From assembly GCF_011759385.1 (NCBI RefSeq), contig NZ_JAARLY010000005.1, forward strand, positions 1 through 64,000: DNA of 64,000 bases. The letters are read 5' to 3'. The notes under the pieces were generated by a model. That model was given only the letters and a program-made list of their open reading frames with translations. It had not been told where the DNA came from and did not search any database. This document shows, in pieces, positions 48,469 to 57,410 of the stretch (its first letter is position 1; every line of letters starts with the position of its first letter). This stretch comes from Oleiagrimonas sp. C23AA (lineage in GTDB: Bacteria; Pseudomonadota; Gammaproteobacteria; Xanthomonadales; Rhodanobacteraceae). A program made the position numbers and the translations under genes.

Positions 48469-51400
48469 ACGCCTACGCCGAACTGCACTGTCTTTCCGAC
48501 TTCTCGTTCCAGCGCGGGGCGTCCCATGCCATGGAGCTATTCGAGCGTGCCCGCGATTGCGGCTACAGCGCCCTAGCCATTACCGACGAGTGCTCGCTGG
48601 CCGGCATTGTCCGCGCCCTGGAGGCCTCGCAGAAAACCGGGGTGAAGCTGATCGTCGGCGCCGAAATCCGTCTGGACGATGGCCCCGCGCTGGTACTGCT
48701 GTGTGAAAGCCGGGAAGGCTACAGCCAGCTGTGCCGGCTGATCACGCGGGGCCGGCGCGCTTCGGAGAAAGGACGTTATCGGCTGTCGCGCAGCGATGTG
48801 AGCCATGGCCTTGCCGGCACGCTGGCGCTGTGGATTCCGCCGGCGGATACAGCGCCATCGCTGGAGCACGGGCAGTGGATGAAGGATACCTTCGGCGAGC
48901 GCTGCTGGCTGGCGGTGGAGCTGCACAAAGGGCCCGACGATCAGGCGCAGCTGCGCCGGCTCCAGCAAGCCGGGCAACGCCTGGACATGCCGCTGGTCGC
49001 CGCCGGCGACGTGCATATGCATGTGCGCCGGCGCCTGCCGCTGCAGCACACCATGACCGCCATTCGCCACCGCACCACGGTGGCCCAGGCCGGCGCGCTA
49101 CTGTTCAACAATGGCGAGCGCCACCTGCGCCGCCGCGAGGCGCTGGCCAGCCTTTATCCAGCCGAGCTGCTGGCACAGAGTGTGGCCATCGCCCAGCGCT
49201 GTCATTTCGATCTGGGTCAGGACCTTGGCTACCGCTATCCCGAGGAACTGGTGCCCGCGGGCCATACGCCCGACAGCTGGCTTCGCCATCTGGTGGAGGA
49301 GGGCAAGACCTGGCGCTGGCCACAGGGCACGCCGGACAAGGTCGGCGCTCAGATCGAGCAGGAGCTGGCGCTGATCCAGGAGCTTGCATACGCCAGCTAT
49401 TTTCTGACCGTGCACGATATCGTCAGCCAGGCGCGCCGCCTGGGCATTCTGTGCCAGGGGCGCGGCTCGGCGGCCAACTCGGCGGTGTGTTTTGCGCTGG
49501 GAGTCACCGAGGTGAATCCGGCCAACATTGATCTTCTGATGGAACGCTTCATCAGCCGCGAGCGTGGCGAGCCGCCGGACATCGATGTGGACTTCGAGCA
49601 CGAACGCCGCGAAGAGATCATCCAGTACATCTACGCCAAATACGGGCGTGAGCGCGCCGCGCTGGCGGCCACGGTGATCCGCTATCGCGGCAAGAGCGCC
49701 ATGCGCGATGTGGCCCGCGCCATGGGGCTACCGGAAGACCAGGTCAATCGGCTGACCCAGAGCATGGCCTGGCAGCGCATGGAGATTCCGCTGCAGCAAC
49801 GTCTGGCCGAGCAGGGCTTTGATCCGCACAGTCCTTTGCTACGGCGCATCCTGACGCTGGCGCAGGAGCTGACCGGCAAGCCGCGCCACCTGAGCCAGCA
49901 TGTGGGCGGATTCGTCATTTCCCATCACGCGCTCAGCGAGCTGGTGCCGGTCGAGAACGCGGCCATGGCCGATCGCACCATCATCCAGTGGGACAAGGAT
50001 GACCTGGACCGCATGAAGCTGCTCAAGGTCGATTGCCTGGCCTTGGGCATGCTCAGCTGTGTGCGCCGCTGCCTGGCGCTGGTCGAGCGCCACCGCGGCC
50101 AATGCCACAGCCTGGCCAGCCTGACGCAAAACACGAATGACCAGGCCACCTACGAGATGATCCAGCGCGCCGACACCATCGGCGTTTTCCAGATTGAAAG
50201 CCGCGCACAGATGGCCATGCTGCCGCGCCATCGGCCGGCAAATTTCTATGACCTGGTGATCCAGGTCGCCATCGTGCGCCCCGGCCCGATCCAGGGCGAC
50301 ATGGTGCACCCGTACCTGCGCCGGCGCCGCGGCGAGGAGGCAGTCGAATATCCCACCGAGGCGCTGCGCCTGGCCACGCATAAAACCCTGGGCGTGCCGC
50401 TGTTCCAGGAACAGGTGATGCGCATCGTCATGGTGGCGGCCGACTACTCGCCGGGCGAGGCCGACCAACTGCGGCGCGACATGGCCGCGTGGAAGCGCCA
50501 TGGCGGGCTGGAATCACACCGCGAGCGCATCTTCAGTGGCATGCAGAAAAACGGCTATGCCCGCGAGTTTGCCGAGCGCATTTTCCAGCAGATTCTGGGC
50601 TTTGGCAGCTACGGCTTTCCGGAAAGCCACGCCGCCAGTTTTTCCAATCTGGTCTATGTCTCGGCCTGGCTGAAACGTCACGAGCCGGCTGCCTTTGCCT
50701 GCGCGCTGCTCAACAGTCAGCCGATGGGTTTCTACAGTCCGCACCAGATCGTGCAGGATGCGCGCCGGCACGACATCCAGGTGCGGCCCATCGATGTCCG
50801 TTACAGCCAGTGGGACAGCTCACTGGAAGCCGATGCCAAAAGCCATGGCGGTCTGGCCATCCGTCTGGGCTTGCGGCAAGTCCAGGGCCTGCACGAAGGC
50901 GAGGCCGGGGCATTGCTAGAGGCGCGCCAGCAAGCGCCCTTCGAGAACATGGCCGACGTAAGTGCCCGCAGCGGCGTGGAGCGCCGCACGCTGGAATTGC
51001 TGGCCGAAGCCGGAGCGCTGCGAGGACTGGCCGGCCATCGCTACCGTGCCCACTGGCAGGTGGCGGGCATCGAACCCGAGCGCCCGCTGCTGGGGCGTCG
51101 CGGTCCCGAGGAAAGCCATGCACCGCTGCCGGTACCCACCGTGCACGAGGACGTGCTGGCCGACTATGCGCGCACGCGTCTGAGTCTTGGCACGCATCCA
51201 CTGGCCCAGCTTCGTGCCAGGCTGAGTGCCAGCGGCCATCTAGGCTCGCAGCGGCTGCAGCGTCTTGGCCACAACCGTCCGGCGCGCATGGCCGGCATCG
51301 TGACCATGCGCCAGCGCCCGCAAACGGCCTCGGGCGTCACCTTTCTCACGCTGGAAGACGAGCATGGCTGGATCAACGTGGTGGTCTGGCGCCGCGTGGC

Positions 51401-51557
51401 CGAGCATTTTCATCGCGCTCTGCTCGAAGCACGCCTGCTGGTGGTGGAAGGGCGCTGGGAAACCGTCGATGGCGTCGGCCACCTGATCGCCCGACGCCTG
51501 CTCGATCGCAGCGACTGGCTGGATGGCCTGGATGTGCGCTCGCGCGATTTTCACTGA
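48465..51557 (+). CDS. dnaE2: Error-prone DNA polymerase DnaE2 (ImuC)
   Basis: DnaE2 is the alpha-type polymerase that carries out damage-induced translesion synthesis with ImuA and ImuB. The 1030-residue protein has an N-terminal PHP domain ([15 protein letters not shown]), the catalytic aspartates D372 and D374 in PDIDVDF and D523 in KVDCLALG, helix-hairpin-helix and a C-terminal OB domain ([26 protein letters not shown]). It lacks the C-terminal tau-binding tail of DnaE1 and is shorter (E. coli DnaE 1160). The ATG overlaps the imuB stop (ATGA). Confidence 0.95.
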   Translation: MNAYAELHCLSDFSFQRGASHAMELFERARDCGYSALAITDECSLAGIVRALEASQKTGVKLIVGAEIRLDDGPALVLLCESREGYSQLCRLITRGRRASEKGRYRLSRSDVSHGLAGTLALWIPPADTAPSLEHGQWMKDTFGERCWLAVELHKGPDDQAQLRRLQQAGQRLDMPLVAAGDVHMHVRRRLPLQHTMTAIRHRTTVAQAGALLFNNGERHLRRREALASLYPAELLAQSVAIAQRCHFDLGQDLGYRYPEELVPAGHTPDSWLRHLVEEGKTWRWPQGTPDKVGAQIEQELALIQELAYASYFLTVHDIVSQARRLGILCQGRGSAANSAVCFALGVTEVNPANIDLLMERFISRERGEPPDIDVDFEHERREEIIQYIYAKYGRERAALAATVIRYRGKSAMRDVARAMGLPEDQVNRLTQSMAWQRMEIPLQQRLAEQGFDPHSPLLRRILTLAQELTGKPRHLSQHVGGFVISHHALSELVPVENAAMADRTIIQWDKDDLDRMKLLKVDCLALGMLSCVRRCLALVERHRGQCHSLASLTQNTNDQATYEMIQRADTIGVFQIESRAQMAMLPRHRPANFYDLVIQVAIVRPGPIQGDMVHPYLRRRRGEEAVEYPTEALRLATHKTLGVPLFQEQVMRIVMVAADYSPGEADQLRRDMAAWKRHGGLESHRERIFSGMQKNGYAREFAERIFQQILGFGSYGFPESHAASFSNLVYVSAWLKRHEPAAFACALLNSQPMGFYSPHQIVQDARRHDIQVRPIDVRYSQWDSSLEADAKSHGGLAIRLGLRQVQGLHEGEAGALLEARQQAPFENMADVSARSGVERRTLELLAEAGALRGLAGHRYRAHWQVAGIEPERPLLGRRGPEESHAPLPVPTVHEDVLADYARTRLSLGTHPLAQLRARLSASGHLGSQRLQRLGHNRPARMAGIVTMRQRPQTASGVTFLTLEDEHGWINVVVWRRVAEHFHRALLEARLLVVEGRWETVDGVGHLIARRLLDRSDWLDGLDVRSRDFH

Positions 51558-51598
51558 TTGCGCACGTCGCTTCGCGCCGGCTGCATTATGATGGCCCT

Positions 51599-51647
51599 TC
51601 ATGCATGGCCTGCACGTGTCGTACTCGCATCATCCGGCCATGCATGA
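51599..51647 (+). promoter_or_regulatory. 12-bp perfect inverted repeat in the tadA leader, with -10 box upstream
   Basis: TCATGCATGGCC (51599-51610) and GGCCATGCATGA (51636-51647) are perfect inverted arms with a 25-nt spacer, ending 27 bp before the tadA ATG. A TATGAT hexamer at 51587-51592 would start transcription close to 51599, so the transcript would open with a 12-bp stem. Alternatively the arms are sites for a dimeric regulator. No known riboswitch comes to mind. Confidence 0.5.
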
Positions 51648-51674
51648 GCGTTCCCCCGTCACTGATGACCTTTC

Positions 51675-52178
51675 ATGAACCTGCCTTCCGACTCGCCCGT
51701 GTTCAGCTCGGCGGACCAGCTTTTCATGCGCCGTGCGCTGGACCTGGCCATCCACGCCCGTGATGCCGAAGATGAAGTGCCGGTGGGGGCAGTGCTGGTG
51801 CAGGGCGGGCGAATCGTCGGCGAGGGCTGGAACCGAAACATCACGCTGCACGATCCCACCGCCCATGCCGAGATCGTCGCGCTGCGCGCGGCAGGGCAGA
51901 AACTTTCCAACTACCGCTTTCCGGGCGCCACCCTGTACGTGACGCTGGAGCCGTGTGCGATGTGCTCGATGGCGCTGGTGCATGCGCGTATCGGGCGGGT
52001 GGTCTACGCCGCCACCGACCCCAAGACCGGTGCGGCCGGCAGCGTCTTCGACACACTCGTGTCCGATCGCCACAACCACGCCATTACCACCGCTGGCGGC
52101 TTGTTTGCGGAACAGTCGGGCAGTCTGTTGCGCGAATTCTTTCGTGCCCGCCGCAGCAAATCAGCGGGCGAACTCTGA
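51675..52178 (+). CDS. tadA: tRNA-specific adenosine deaminase TadA
   Basis: TadA converts A34 to inosine in tRNA-Arg(ACG), an essential wobble modification. The 167-residue protein has the zinc deaminase motifs HAE (H64, E66, proton shuttle) and PCAMC (C94, C97). DPKTGAAGSVFDTL in the C-terminal half is typical of TadA. The ATG at 51675 gives a normal length. Confidence 0.95.
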   Translation: MNLPSDSPVFSSADQLFMRRALDLAIHARDAEDEVPVGAVLVQGGRIVGEGWNRNITLHDPTAHAEIVALRAAGQKLSNYRFPGATLYVTLEPCAMCSMALVHARIGRVVYAATDPKTGAAGSVFDTLVSDRHNHAITTAGGLFAEQSGSLLREFFRARRSKSAGEL

Positions 52179-52186
52179 GCGGACGG

Positions 52187-52408
52187 CTACTCCTCCACGT
52201 CCAGGCCTTCGTCGATGGCCTCCTCGACCACCTTGCGCACGGCCGCTTCCTCGTTGCCGTCAATGGCCGACAGCTTGAGGATGCCGCGTGGCCGACCGAC
52301 CACGCGTTCATCCAGGCGCACCACGGCGCCCCAGTAGATCGCCTGATCCTGCACGTTCCAGAAGGCCTCGTAGTGATGCTCGCCGTGCTCGCCTTCCACC
52401 TGCGCCAT
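52187..52408 (-). CDS. Small conserved-looking acidic protein of unknown function
   Basis: The 73-residue protein starts at ATG 52408 with GGGAGCGAG upstream and has no signal peptide or membrane helix. It is acidic, with a histidine/glutamate-rich start (EGEHGEHHYEAFWNVQDQ) and a C-terminal helix rich in Glu (EEAAVRKVVEEAIDEGLDVEE). I do not recognise a domain. It converges on tadA with 8 bp between stops. Codon third positions are GC-rich as expected for a real gene here, and its predicted protein has balanced composition, unlike chance frames. Confidence 0.65.
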   Translation of the reverse strand: MAQVEGEHGEHHYEAFWNVQDQAIYWGAVVRLDERVVGRPRGILKLSAIDGNEEAAVRKVVEEAIDEGLDVEE

Positions 52409-52562
52409 GGCTCGCTCCCGATGGTGAGTGTGACAGCCATCGTGCCTGCCGGCGAATGAATCGCCAGCTAACCCACCCACCAGCCGAACGCTGGGGCAGG
52501 GCGGTGCGCGGTTGTACGATGAATGCCGCCCCTTGAGCCCTACGATGGAGTCATACCGCACC

Positions 52563-53249
52563 ATGGAGATTAGCTACGAGCCGATGAGTGCATCGGCCCT
52601 GTTGCTGCGTTTCGGGCAGCGCATGGATGCCACCGTAAACGCCGCCGTGCATGCCGCCGCCGCGCGTATCCGCGCCGCCAGCCATCTGGCCATCCGCGAA
52701 CTGGTGCCGGCCTACGCCAGTCTGCTGGTGCGCTGGCACATGCCGGCGGCCGGCTTTCAGGCACCGCCCCGGCACGCCTGGTGGGAAGCACAGCTGCGCG
52801 AACTGCTGCGCGACCTGGATCGGCAGGCCGAACCCAGCGCCACACCACGCACGCACCGTATCCAAGTGAATTACGGTGGCGAGGTCGGCGCCGACCTGGA
52901 GCAGGTGGCCCGCCATGCCAACCTCAGCGTGGACGAAGTGATTGCCCGCCATACCGCGCCGGAGTATCAGGTTGCGATGATCGGCTTTGCGCCCGGCTTT
53001 GCCTATCTGCTGGGGCTGGACGAAGCGCTGCACACACCGCGCCGCGAAGCGCCGCGCACACGCGTGCCGGCCGGTGCCGTGGCCATTGGCGGCGCGCAGA
53101 CCGGCGTGTATCCATCCGAACTGCCTGGCGGCTGGCAGCTGATAGGGCACACCGACACGCGCCTGTTCGACCCCGCCGACAGCGAGCGTCCCTGCCTGCT
53201 CGCCCCCGGCGATCGGGTGCGCTTCGTGGCGAAGGAGGGCGGCGCATGA
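52563..53249 (+). CDS. pxpB: 5-oxoprolinase subunit PxpB
   Basis: PxpB (KipI-like, allophanate hydrolase subunit 1 domain) forms with PxpA and PxpC the ATP-dependent 5-oxoprolinase that opens pyroglutamate to glutamate. The 228-residue protein shows the family blocks MIGFAPGFAYLLGLDEALHTPRR, VPAGAVAIGGAQTGVYP and PGGWQLIGHT. The start is uncertain between ATG 52563 and in-frame ATG 52545; the shorter one gives the usual N-terminus. The stop overlaps pxpC (ATGA). Confidence 0.92.
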   Translation: MEISYEPMSASALLLRFGQRMDATVNAAVHAAAARIRAASHLAIRELVPAYASLLVRWHMPAAGFQAPPRHAWWEAQLRELLRDLDRQAEPSATPRTHRIQVNYGGEVGADLEQVARHANLSVDEVIARHTAPEYQVAMIGFAPGFAYLLGLDEALHTPRREAPRTRVPAGAVAIGGAQTGVYPSELPGGWQLIGHTDTRLFDPADSERPCLLAPGDRVRFVAKEGGA

Positions 53250-54217
53250 TCAAGGTCATCAAGCCGGGCCTGCTCACCAGCCTGCAGGACATGGGCCGCG
53301 AAGGTTATGCACACTTGGGCATTGGCGCTGCCGGTGCCGCTGATGCGCCCTGTGCGCGGCTGGCCAACACCCTGGTTGGCAACCGGCCCGAGGCCTGCGT
53401 GCTCGAGCTCAGCCTGCAGGGGCCGCAGCTGCAACTGCAACGCGATGCCTGGGTGGCCCTTTGCGGCGCACCGATGCCACAGGCAAGACACGACAAGCAG
53501 CCCTTGCCGATGTGGCGACCGGTACGTGTCCGCGCTGGGGCGAGCCTCGATCTTGGTGGCATGGCGGCTGGCTGCCGTGCCTATCTGGCCGTGGATGGCG
53601 GTATCGACGTGCCGCCGCTGCTGGGTAGTCGCAGCACCGATTTGAATGCCCGCCTCGGTCCGCTGGAGCAAGCGATCAAAGCCGGTGACGAATTGCCCCT
53701 GGGCCCGCCCGTGGAACTGCACCCGGACACCGAATCGCTGGAATGGTCGCTGGACCCGTCGCCGTGGTTCGACGCCAGCCAGCCGGTGGTACTGCGTGTG
53801 CTCGCCGGCAGCCACACCACCATGCTCGACGACGCTTCGCGTCGCGCACTCACCGAGGCCACGTTCCAGGTGGGCACCGACAGCAATCGCGTCGGCGTGC
53901 GCCTTCTGGACGTGCCACTGATGCTGCGAGAACCGGTGGAAATGCTCAGCGAAGCCAGTGTGCCGGGGGTGATCCAGCTGCCACCCGGTGGCGAGCCGAT
54001 CGTGCTGATGACCGAGCATCCGGTCACCGGCGGCTATCCGCGCATCGGCAAGGTGGCCGATGTCGACTTGCCGCGGCTGGCACAGTGCCGCCCGGGTCAT
54101 CGAGTACGCCTGACGTGGATACACCCGGATGCGGCCTTTTCGGCACTTCACGAACAGCGCCGCATGCTGGGTAAACTGGAAGGCGACATCGCACGACGAC
54201 TGACGGGAGAGGCATGA
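53246..54217 (+). CDS. pxpC: 5-oxoprolinase subunit PxpC (biotin-dependent carboxyltransferase-like)
   Basis: PxpC (KipA-like, allophanate hydrolase subunit 2 domain) is the second fold partner of PxpB. The 323-residue protein opens with the diagnostic IKPGLLTSLQDMGREGYAHLGIGAAGAAD and has AYLAVDGGIDVPPLLGSRST and the C-terminal ITEHPVTGGYP-like block (MTEHPVTGGYPRIGKV). It overlaps both neighbours by ATGA, so the three subunits are translated together. Confidence 0.93.
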   Translation: MIKVIKPGLLTSLQDMGREGYAHLGIGAAGAADAPCARLANTLVGNRPEACVLELSLQGPQLQLQRDAWVALCGAPMPQARHDKQPLPMWRPVRVRAGASLDLGGMAAGCRAYLAVDGGIDVPPLLGSRSTDLNARLGPLEQAIKAGDELPLGPPVELHPDTESLEWSLDPSPWFDASQPVVLRVLAGSHTTMLDDASRRALTEATFQVGTDSNRVGVRLLDVPLMLREPVEMLSEASVPGVIQLPPGGEPIVLMTEHPVTGGYPRIGKVADVDLPRLAQCRPGHRVRLTWIHPDAAFSALHEQRRMLGKLEGDIARRLTGEA

Positions 54218-54981
54218 GCCGGATCGACCTGAACTGCGACATGGGTGAATCGTTCGGCGCCTGGCACATGGGTGCCGACACCGAGGTGATGCCCTGGATC
54301 ACTTCGGCCAACATTGCCTGCGGCTTTCACGCTGGTGACCCTTTGACCATGCGCCACACCGTACGTGCGGCGGTCGAGGCTGGCGTGGCCATCGGCGCGC
54401 ATGTGGGCCTGCCGGATCTGGTGGGATTCGGGCGCCGCGCCATGGCGGTCAAGCCGGACGAACTGGAAGCCATGTGCGTGGTGCAGATCGGCGCCTTGCA
54501 GGCGATGGCACAGGCCAGCGGTGGCCAAATCGCACACCTCAAGCCGCACGGTGCGCTCTATCACATGGTCGAGGCTGATACCGCGCTGGCTGATGCGATA
54601 GTCGCCGCCGTGCGTTCGCTCGGCGATGGTATCCGCATCGTCGGCCTGGCTGGCGGCACCTTGGTCAAACGTGCCGAGGATGCCGGTCTGGCGGTGGCTC
54701 ACGAAGCCTTCGTCGACCGCGCCTACCAGCCTTCCGGTGCATTGATGCCGCGCGGCCAGCCGGGCGCGGTGATTGAAGACCCACAGCAGGCCGTGCGGCA
54801 GGCGCTTTCGCTGGCCACCAAGGGCGAGGTGCTGTGCGGCGATGGGCAAACTCTGTCGGTACGCGCCGACACCCTGTGCGTGCATGGCGATCGCGCCCAC
54901 GCCGCGGCTTTCGCGCAGGCCTTGCACGAAGGTTTGCGCCGAGCCGGAGTCGAGCTGGTCCGCCTGGAGAGCACGCAGTGA
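54214..54981 (+). CDS. pxpA: 5-oxoprolinase subunit PxpA (LamB/YcsF family)
   Basis: PxpA is the LamB/YcsF-family subunit of 5-oxoprolinase. The 255-residue protein begins with the signature DLNCDMGESFGAW and has ITSANIACGFHAGDP (about residues 29-43), HLKPHGALYH (about 108-117) and EAFVDRAYQPSGALMPR. All family motifs are intact. The last base pairs overlap the GTG start of the DUF969 gene. Confidence 0.95.
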   Translation: MSRIDLNCDMGESFGAWHMGADTEVMPWITSANIACGFHAGDPLTMRHTVRAAVEAGVAIGAHVGLPDLVGFGRRAMAVKPDELEAMCVVQIGALQAMAQASGGQIAHLKPHGALYHMVEADTALADAIVAAVRSLGDGIRIVGLAGGTLVKRAEDAGLAVAHEAFVDRAYQPSGALMPRGQPGAVIEDPQQAVRQALSLATKGEVLCGDGQTLSVRADTLCVHGDRAHAAAFAQALHEGLRRAGVELVRLESTQ

Positions 54982-55667
54982 ACGCATGGCCCATGCTGGG
55001 CGTGCTGGTGATCGTTGTCGGTTTTCTGCTGCGCTTCAACGCGGTGCTGGTGGTGGTTGCCGGCGGCGTGGTCAGCGGTCTGCTGGCGGGCTTCGATGTG
55101 CCGCATCTGCTGGCCATGATCGGCGATGCGTTTGTTTCCTCGCGTGCCTTGCTGATGGTGATCCTGACTTTGCCGGCCATCGGCGTGCTGGAGCGCTGCG
55201 GCCTTCGCGAGCATGCCGCACGCTGGATTGCCGCCATGCGCGGCATGAGCCTGCCCAGGCTGCTGATCAGCTATCTGGGCTTGCGCCAGATCCTGTCCAT
55301 GCTGGGCATGACCAATGTTGCCGGCCATCCGCAGACGGTGCGCCCGATGCTGGCGCCGATGAGCGAGGCTGCGCACGAGCGCGACCAGGGCCGGCCCAGC
55401 AGCGAGGACGAGGCCAAAAAAGTGCGCGCACTGGCGGCAGCCACCGACAACATCGGCCTGTTTTTTGGCGAGGACGTGTTCATTGCGCTGGGTGCGGTGC
55501 TGCTGATACAGGGCTTTTACGCCAACAACGGCATCGAGCTGGCGCCATTGTCGATTGCGCTTTGGGCCTTGCCCACGGCGATCGCGGCCTTTGTCATCCA
55601 CGCCCTGCGCATTGTCATCTGGCGCCGACGCCTGCAAAAGGAGGCGCTTGGCGGTGATCGGGATTGA
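54978..55667 (+). CDS. DUF969 family membrane protein, candidate 5-oxoproline transporter component
   Basis: The 229-residue protein has about five or six hydrophobic helices and matches DUF969 (blocks LGLRQILSMLGMTNVAGHPQTVRPMLAPM and ATDNIGLFFGEDVFIALGAVLLIQG). DUF969 and DUF979 genes occur as pairs and often, as I recall, beside pyroglutamate genes, which suggests a permease for 5-oxoproline or pyroglutamyl peptides. The GTG start overlaps the pxpA stop and the gene overlaps DUF979 by 14 bp. Transport has not, to my knowledge, been shown. Confidence 0.88.
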   Translation: MNAWPMLGVLVIVVGFLLRFNAVLVVVAGGVVSGLLAGFDVPHLLAMIGDAFVSSRALLMVILTLPAIGVLERCGLREHAARWIAAMRGMSLPRLLISYLGLRQILSMLGMTNVAGHPQTVRPMLAPMSEAAHERDQGRPSSEDEAKKVRALAAATDNIGLFFGEDVFIALGAVLLIQGFYANNGIELAPLSIALWALPTAIAAFVIHALRIVIWRRRLQKEALGGDRD

Positions 55668-56613
55668 TTTTGCCATCGACCTGACCGCGTTGTTCCTTCT
55701 GGTCAGCGCGCTGCTCAACTTCCGTGATCGCCAATGGCGCAACGGTAGCTTCTGGCTGCTGTTGTCGGCGCTGTTCTTTGGCGGCGATGCCGTGCTGGCG
55801 GCCAAGGCCCACGGCGTGCTGTGGCCGCAGGAGCTGGCCGGTGTCGGTGTGGTAGTGCTGGCGCTGCTGGCACCAGGCGTGGGCAAGCGCTATCCGTCAT
55901 TGCCGCCACAAGCCCAGCGCCAGGCCAGCGCGCATCGCTTGGGCCACAAGCTGTTCGGCCCGGCGCTGCTGATTCCGGCCATCACCGTGCTGGTCACGTT
56001 GATCGGCGGCCACCTGCATCTGGGCGGTGAAACGCTGTTCGATCCCAAGCGCAAAACCCTGATCGGCCTGGCGCTGGCCTGCATCATCGCCGCCGTCGCC
56101 GCCGTCAGGGCAGGGCGTCAGCGACCCGCGACCATGGCCACCGAAGGGCGGCGTCTGCTCGATACCCTGGGTTGGGCGGCGTTGTTGCCCATGACCCTGG
56201 CCGCACTGGGCGTGGTGCTGAACCAAAGTGGCGTCGGCCAGGACATTGCCCAGGCCGCAGCGTGGATCATTCCCACGCAAAGCCTGCTGGCCTGCGTACT
56301 GGCCTACGGCGTAGGGATGGCGGTATTCACGGTGGTGATGGGCAATGCGTTTGCCGCCTTTCCGGTACTTACCGCCGGCATCGGTCTGCCACTTTTGGTG
56401 CACCAGCACGGTGCCAGCCCCGCGATCATCGGCTCGTTGGGCATGCTTTGCGGCTACTGCGGCACGTTATTGACGCCGATGGCGGCCAATTTCAACGTGG
56501 TGCCGGTGCGCTTGCTGGAGCTCGATGACAACTGGGCGGTGATCCGCGCGCAATGGCCCACGGCGGTGGTGCTGCTTGCATTCAACCTGGTGGCACTTTA
56601 CGTGCTGGCGTGA
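55654..56613 (+). CDS. DUF979 family membrane protein, partner of DUF969
   Basis: The 319-residue protein has about nine hydrophobic helices and DUF979 blocks (YGVGMAVFTVVMGNAFAAFPVLTAGIG and SLGMLCGYCGTLLTPMAANFNVVP). The start is GTG 55654 with a strong AAGGAGG at 55638-55644, inside the end of the DUF969 gene. Together the pair looks like a two-part permease. Its place between pxpA and pcp argues for a substrate in the pyroglutamate pathway. Confidence 0.88.
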   Translation: MIGIDFAIDLTALFLLVSALLNFRDRQWRNGSFWLLLSALFFGGDAVLAAKAHGVLWPQELAGVGVVVLALLAPGVGKRYPSLPPQAQRQASAHRLGHKLFGPALLIPAITVLVTLIGGHLHLGGETLFDPKRKTLIGLALACIIAAVAAVRAGRQRPATMATEGRRLLDTLGWAALLPMTLAALGVVLNQSGVGQDIAQAAAWIIPTQSLLACVLAYGVGMAVFTVVMGNAFAAFPVLTAGIGLPLLVHQHGASPAIIGSLGMLCGYCGTLLTPMAANFNVVPVRLLELDDNWAVIRAQWPTAVVLLAFNLVALYVLA

Positions 56614-56631
56614 CGGCCTAGAATAAAAGGC

Positions 56632-57285
56632 ATGCGAAACCTCAACGTTCTACTGACCGGATTCGATGCTTTCGGCGGTGAAACCGAGAACCCGTCGTGG
56701 CAAGTGGCCCAGGCGCTGGACGGTCAGCGCATCGGCGAACATCAGGTGGTGGCCGAGTGCCTGCCCACCAGTTTTCGCAAGGCGCTCGGCCATCTGCTCA
56801 AAGCGATCAAGACGCACAGGCCGGCGCTGGTATTGTGCCTGGGACAGGCCGGCGGTCGCACGCGGCTCTCGCTGGAACGCGTGGCCATCAATCTGATCGA
56901 CGCACGCATCGCCGACAATGAAGGTTGGCAGCCAATCGACATGCCGGTACTCGATGGCGGTCCCGCGGCATACTTTTCCACGCTGCCGATCAAGGCCATG
57001 CTGGGTGCGCTGCACGAGGCGCAGCTGCCGGCACACATGTCGCACAGCGCCGGCACCTTCGTCTGCAATCAGGTGTTCTACGGTCTGATGCATCACCTGG
57101 CCAAAAGCGATACACCCGCCGGCTTCATGCACATTCCCTACAGCTCGCAGCAGACCGCAGACAGCGGCCGCGATGCGCCCAGCATGAGCCTGGCCGACAT
57201 GGAACAGGGCGTGCGCGTGGCACTGGCCTGCGCGCTGGATCCGACGCGGACCGCTCCCGAGCTCAGTGGCGGCAGCGAACACTGA
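56632..57285 (+). CDS. pcp: Pyroglutamyl-peptidase I
   Basis: Pcp is a cysteine peptidase that removes N-terminal pyroglutamate from peptides. The 217-residue protein has the C15 family catalytic triad: Glu82 in LSLERVAIN, Cys145 in GTFVCNQVFYGLMH and His167 in AGFMHIPY. Length is typical. It lies 18 bp after DUF979 and closes the six-gene operon, so it would feed free pyroglutamate to PxpABC. Confidence 0.95.
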   Translation: MRNLNVLLTGFDAFGGETENPSWQVAQALDGQRIGEHQVVAECLPTSFRKALGHLLKAIKTHRPALVLCLGQAGGRTRLSLERVAINLIDARIADNEGWQPIDMPVLDGGPAAYFSTLPIKAMLGALHEAQLPAHMSHSAGTFVCNQVFYGLMHHLAKSDTPAGFMHIPYSSQQTADSGRDAPSMSLADMEQGVRVALACALDPTRTAPELSGGSEH

Positions 57286-57379
57286 ATGGCCTGGGCAACG
57301 TCAGCTGTCTGCGCTTTGAACGACGGCAGCAACAGGTACTGCGCGTTCACTGTCGGCAAATGCGCCACGTGATTGGCTG

Positions 57380-57404
57380 GGGCTCCTGATTTCTCAAGGA
57401 GCCC
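57380..57404 (+). promoter_or_regulatory. Hairpin that sequesters the ribosome binding site of the SDR gene
   Basis: GGGCTCCT (57380-57387) pairs perfectly with AGGAGCCC (57397-57404) over a 9-nt loop. The right arm contains the Shine-Dalgarno AAGGAG (57396-57401), 9 nt before the ATG at 57411. Folding would hide the ribosome binding site, a typical layout of an RNA thermometer or other translational switch. Regulation is inferred. Confidence 0.5.
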
Positions 57405-57410
57405 AAGGCC

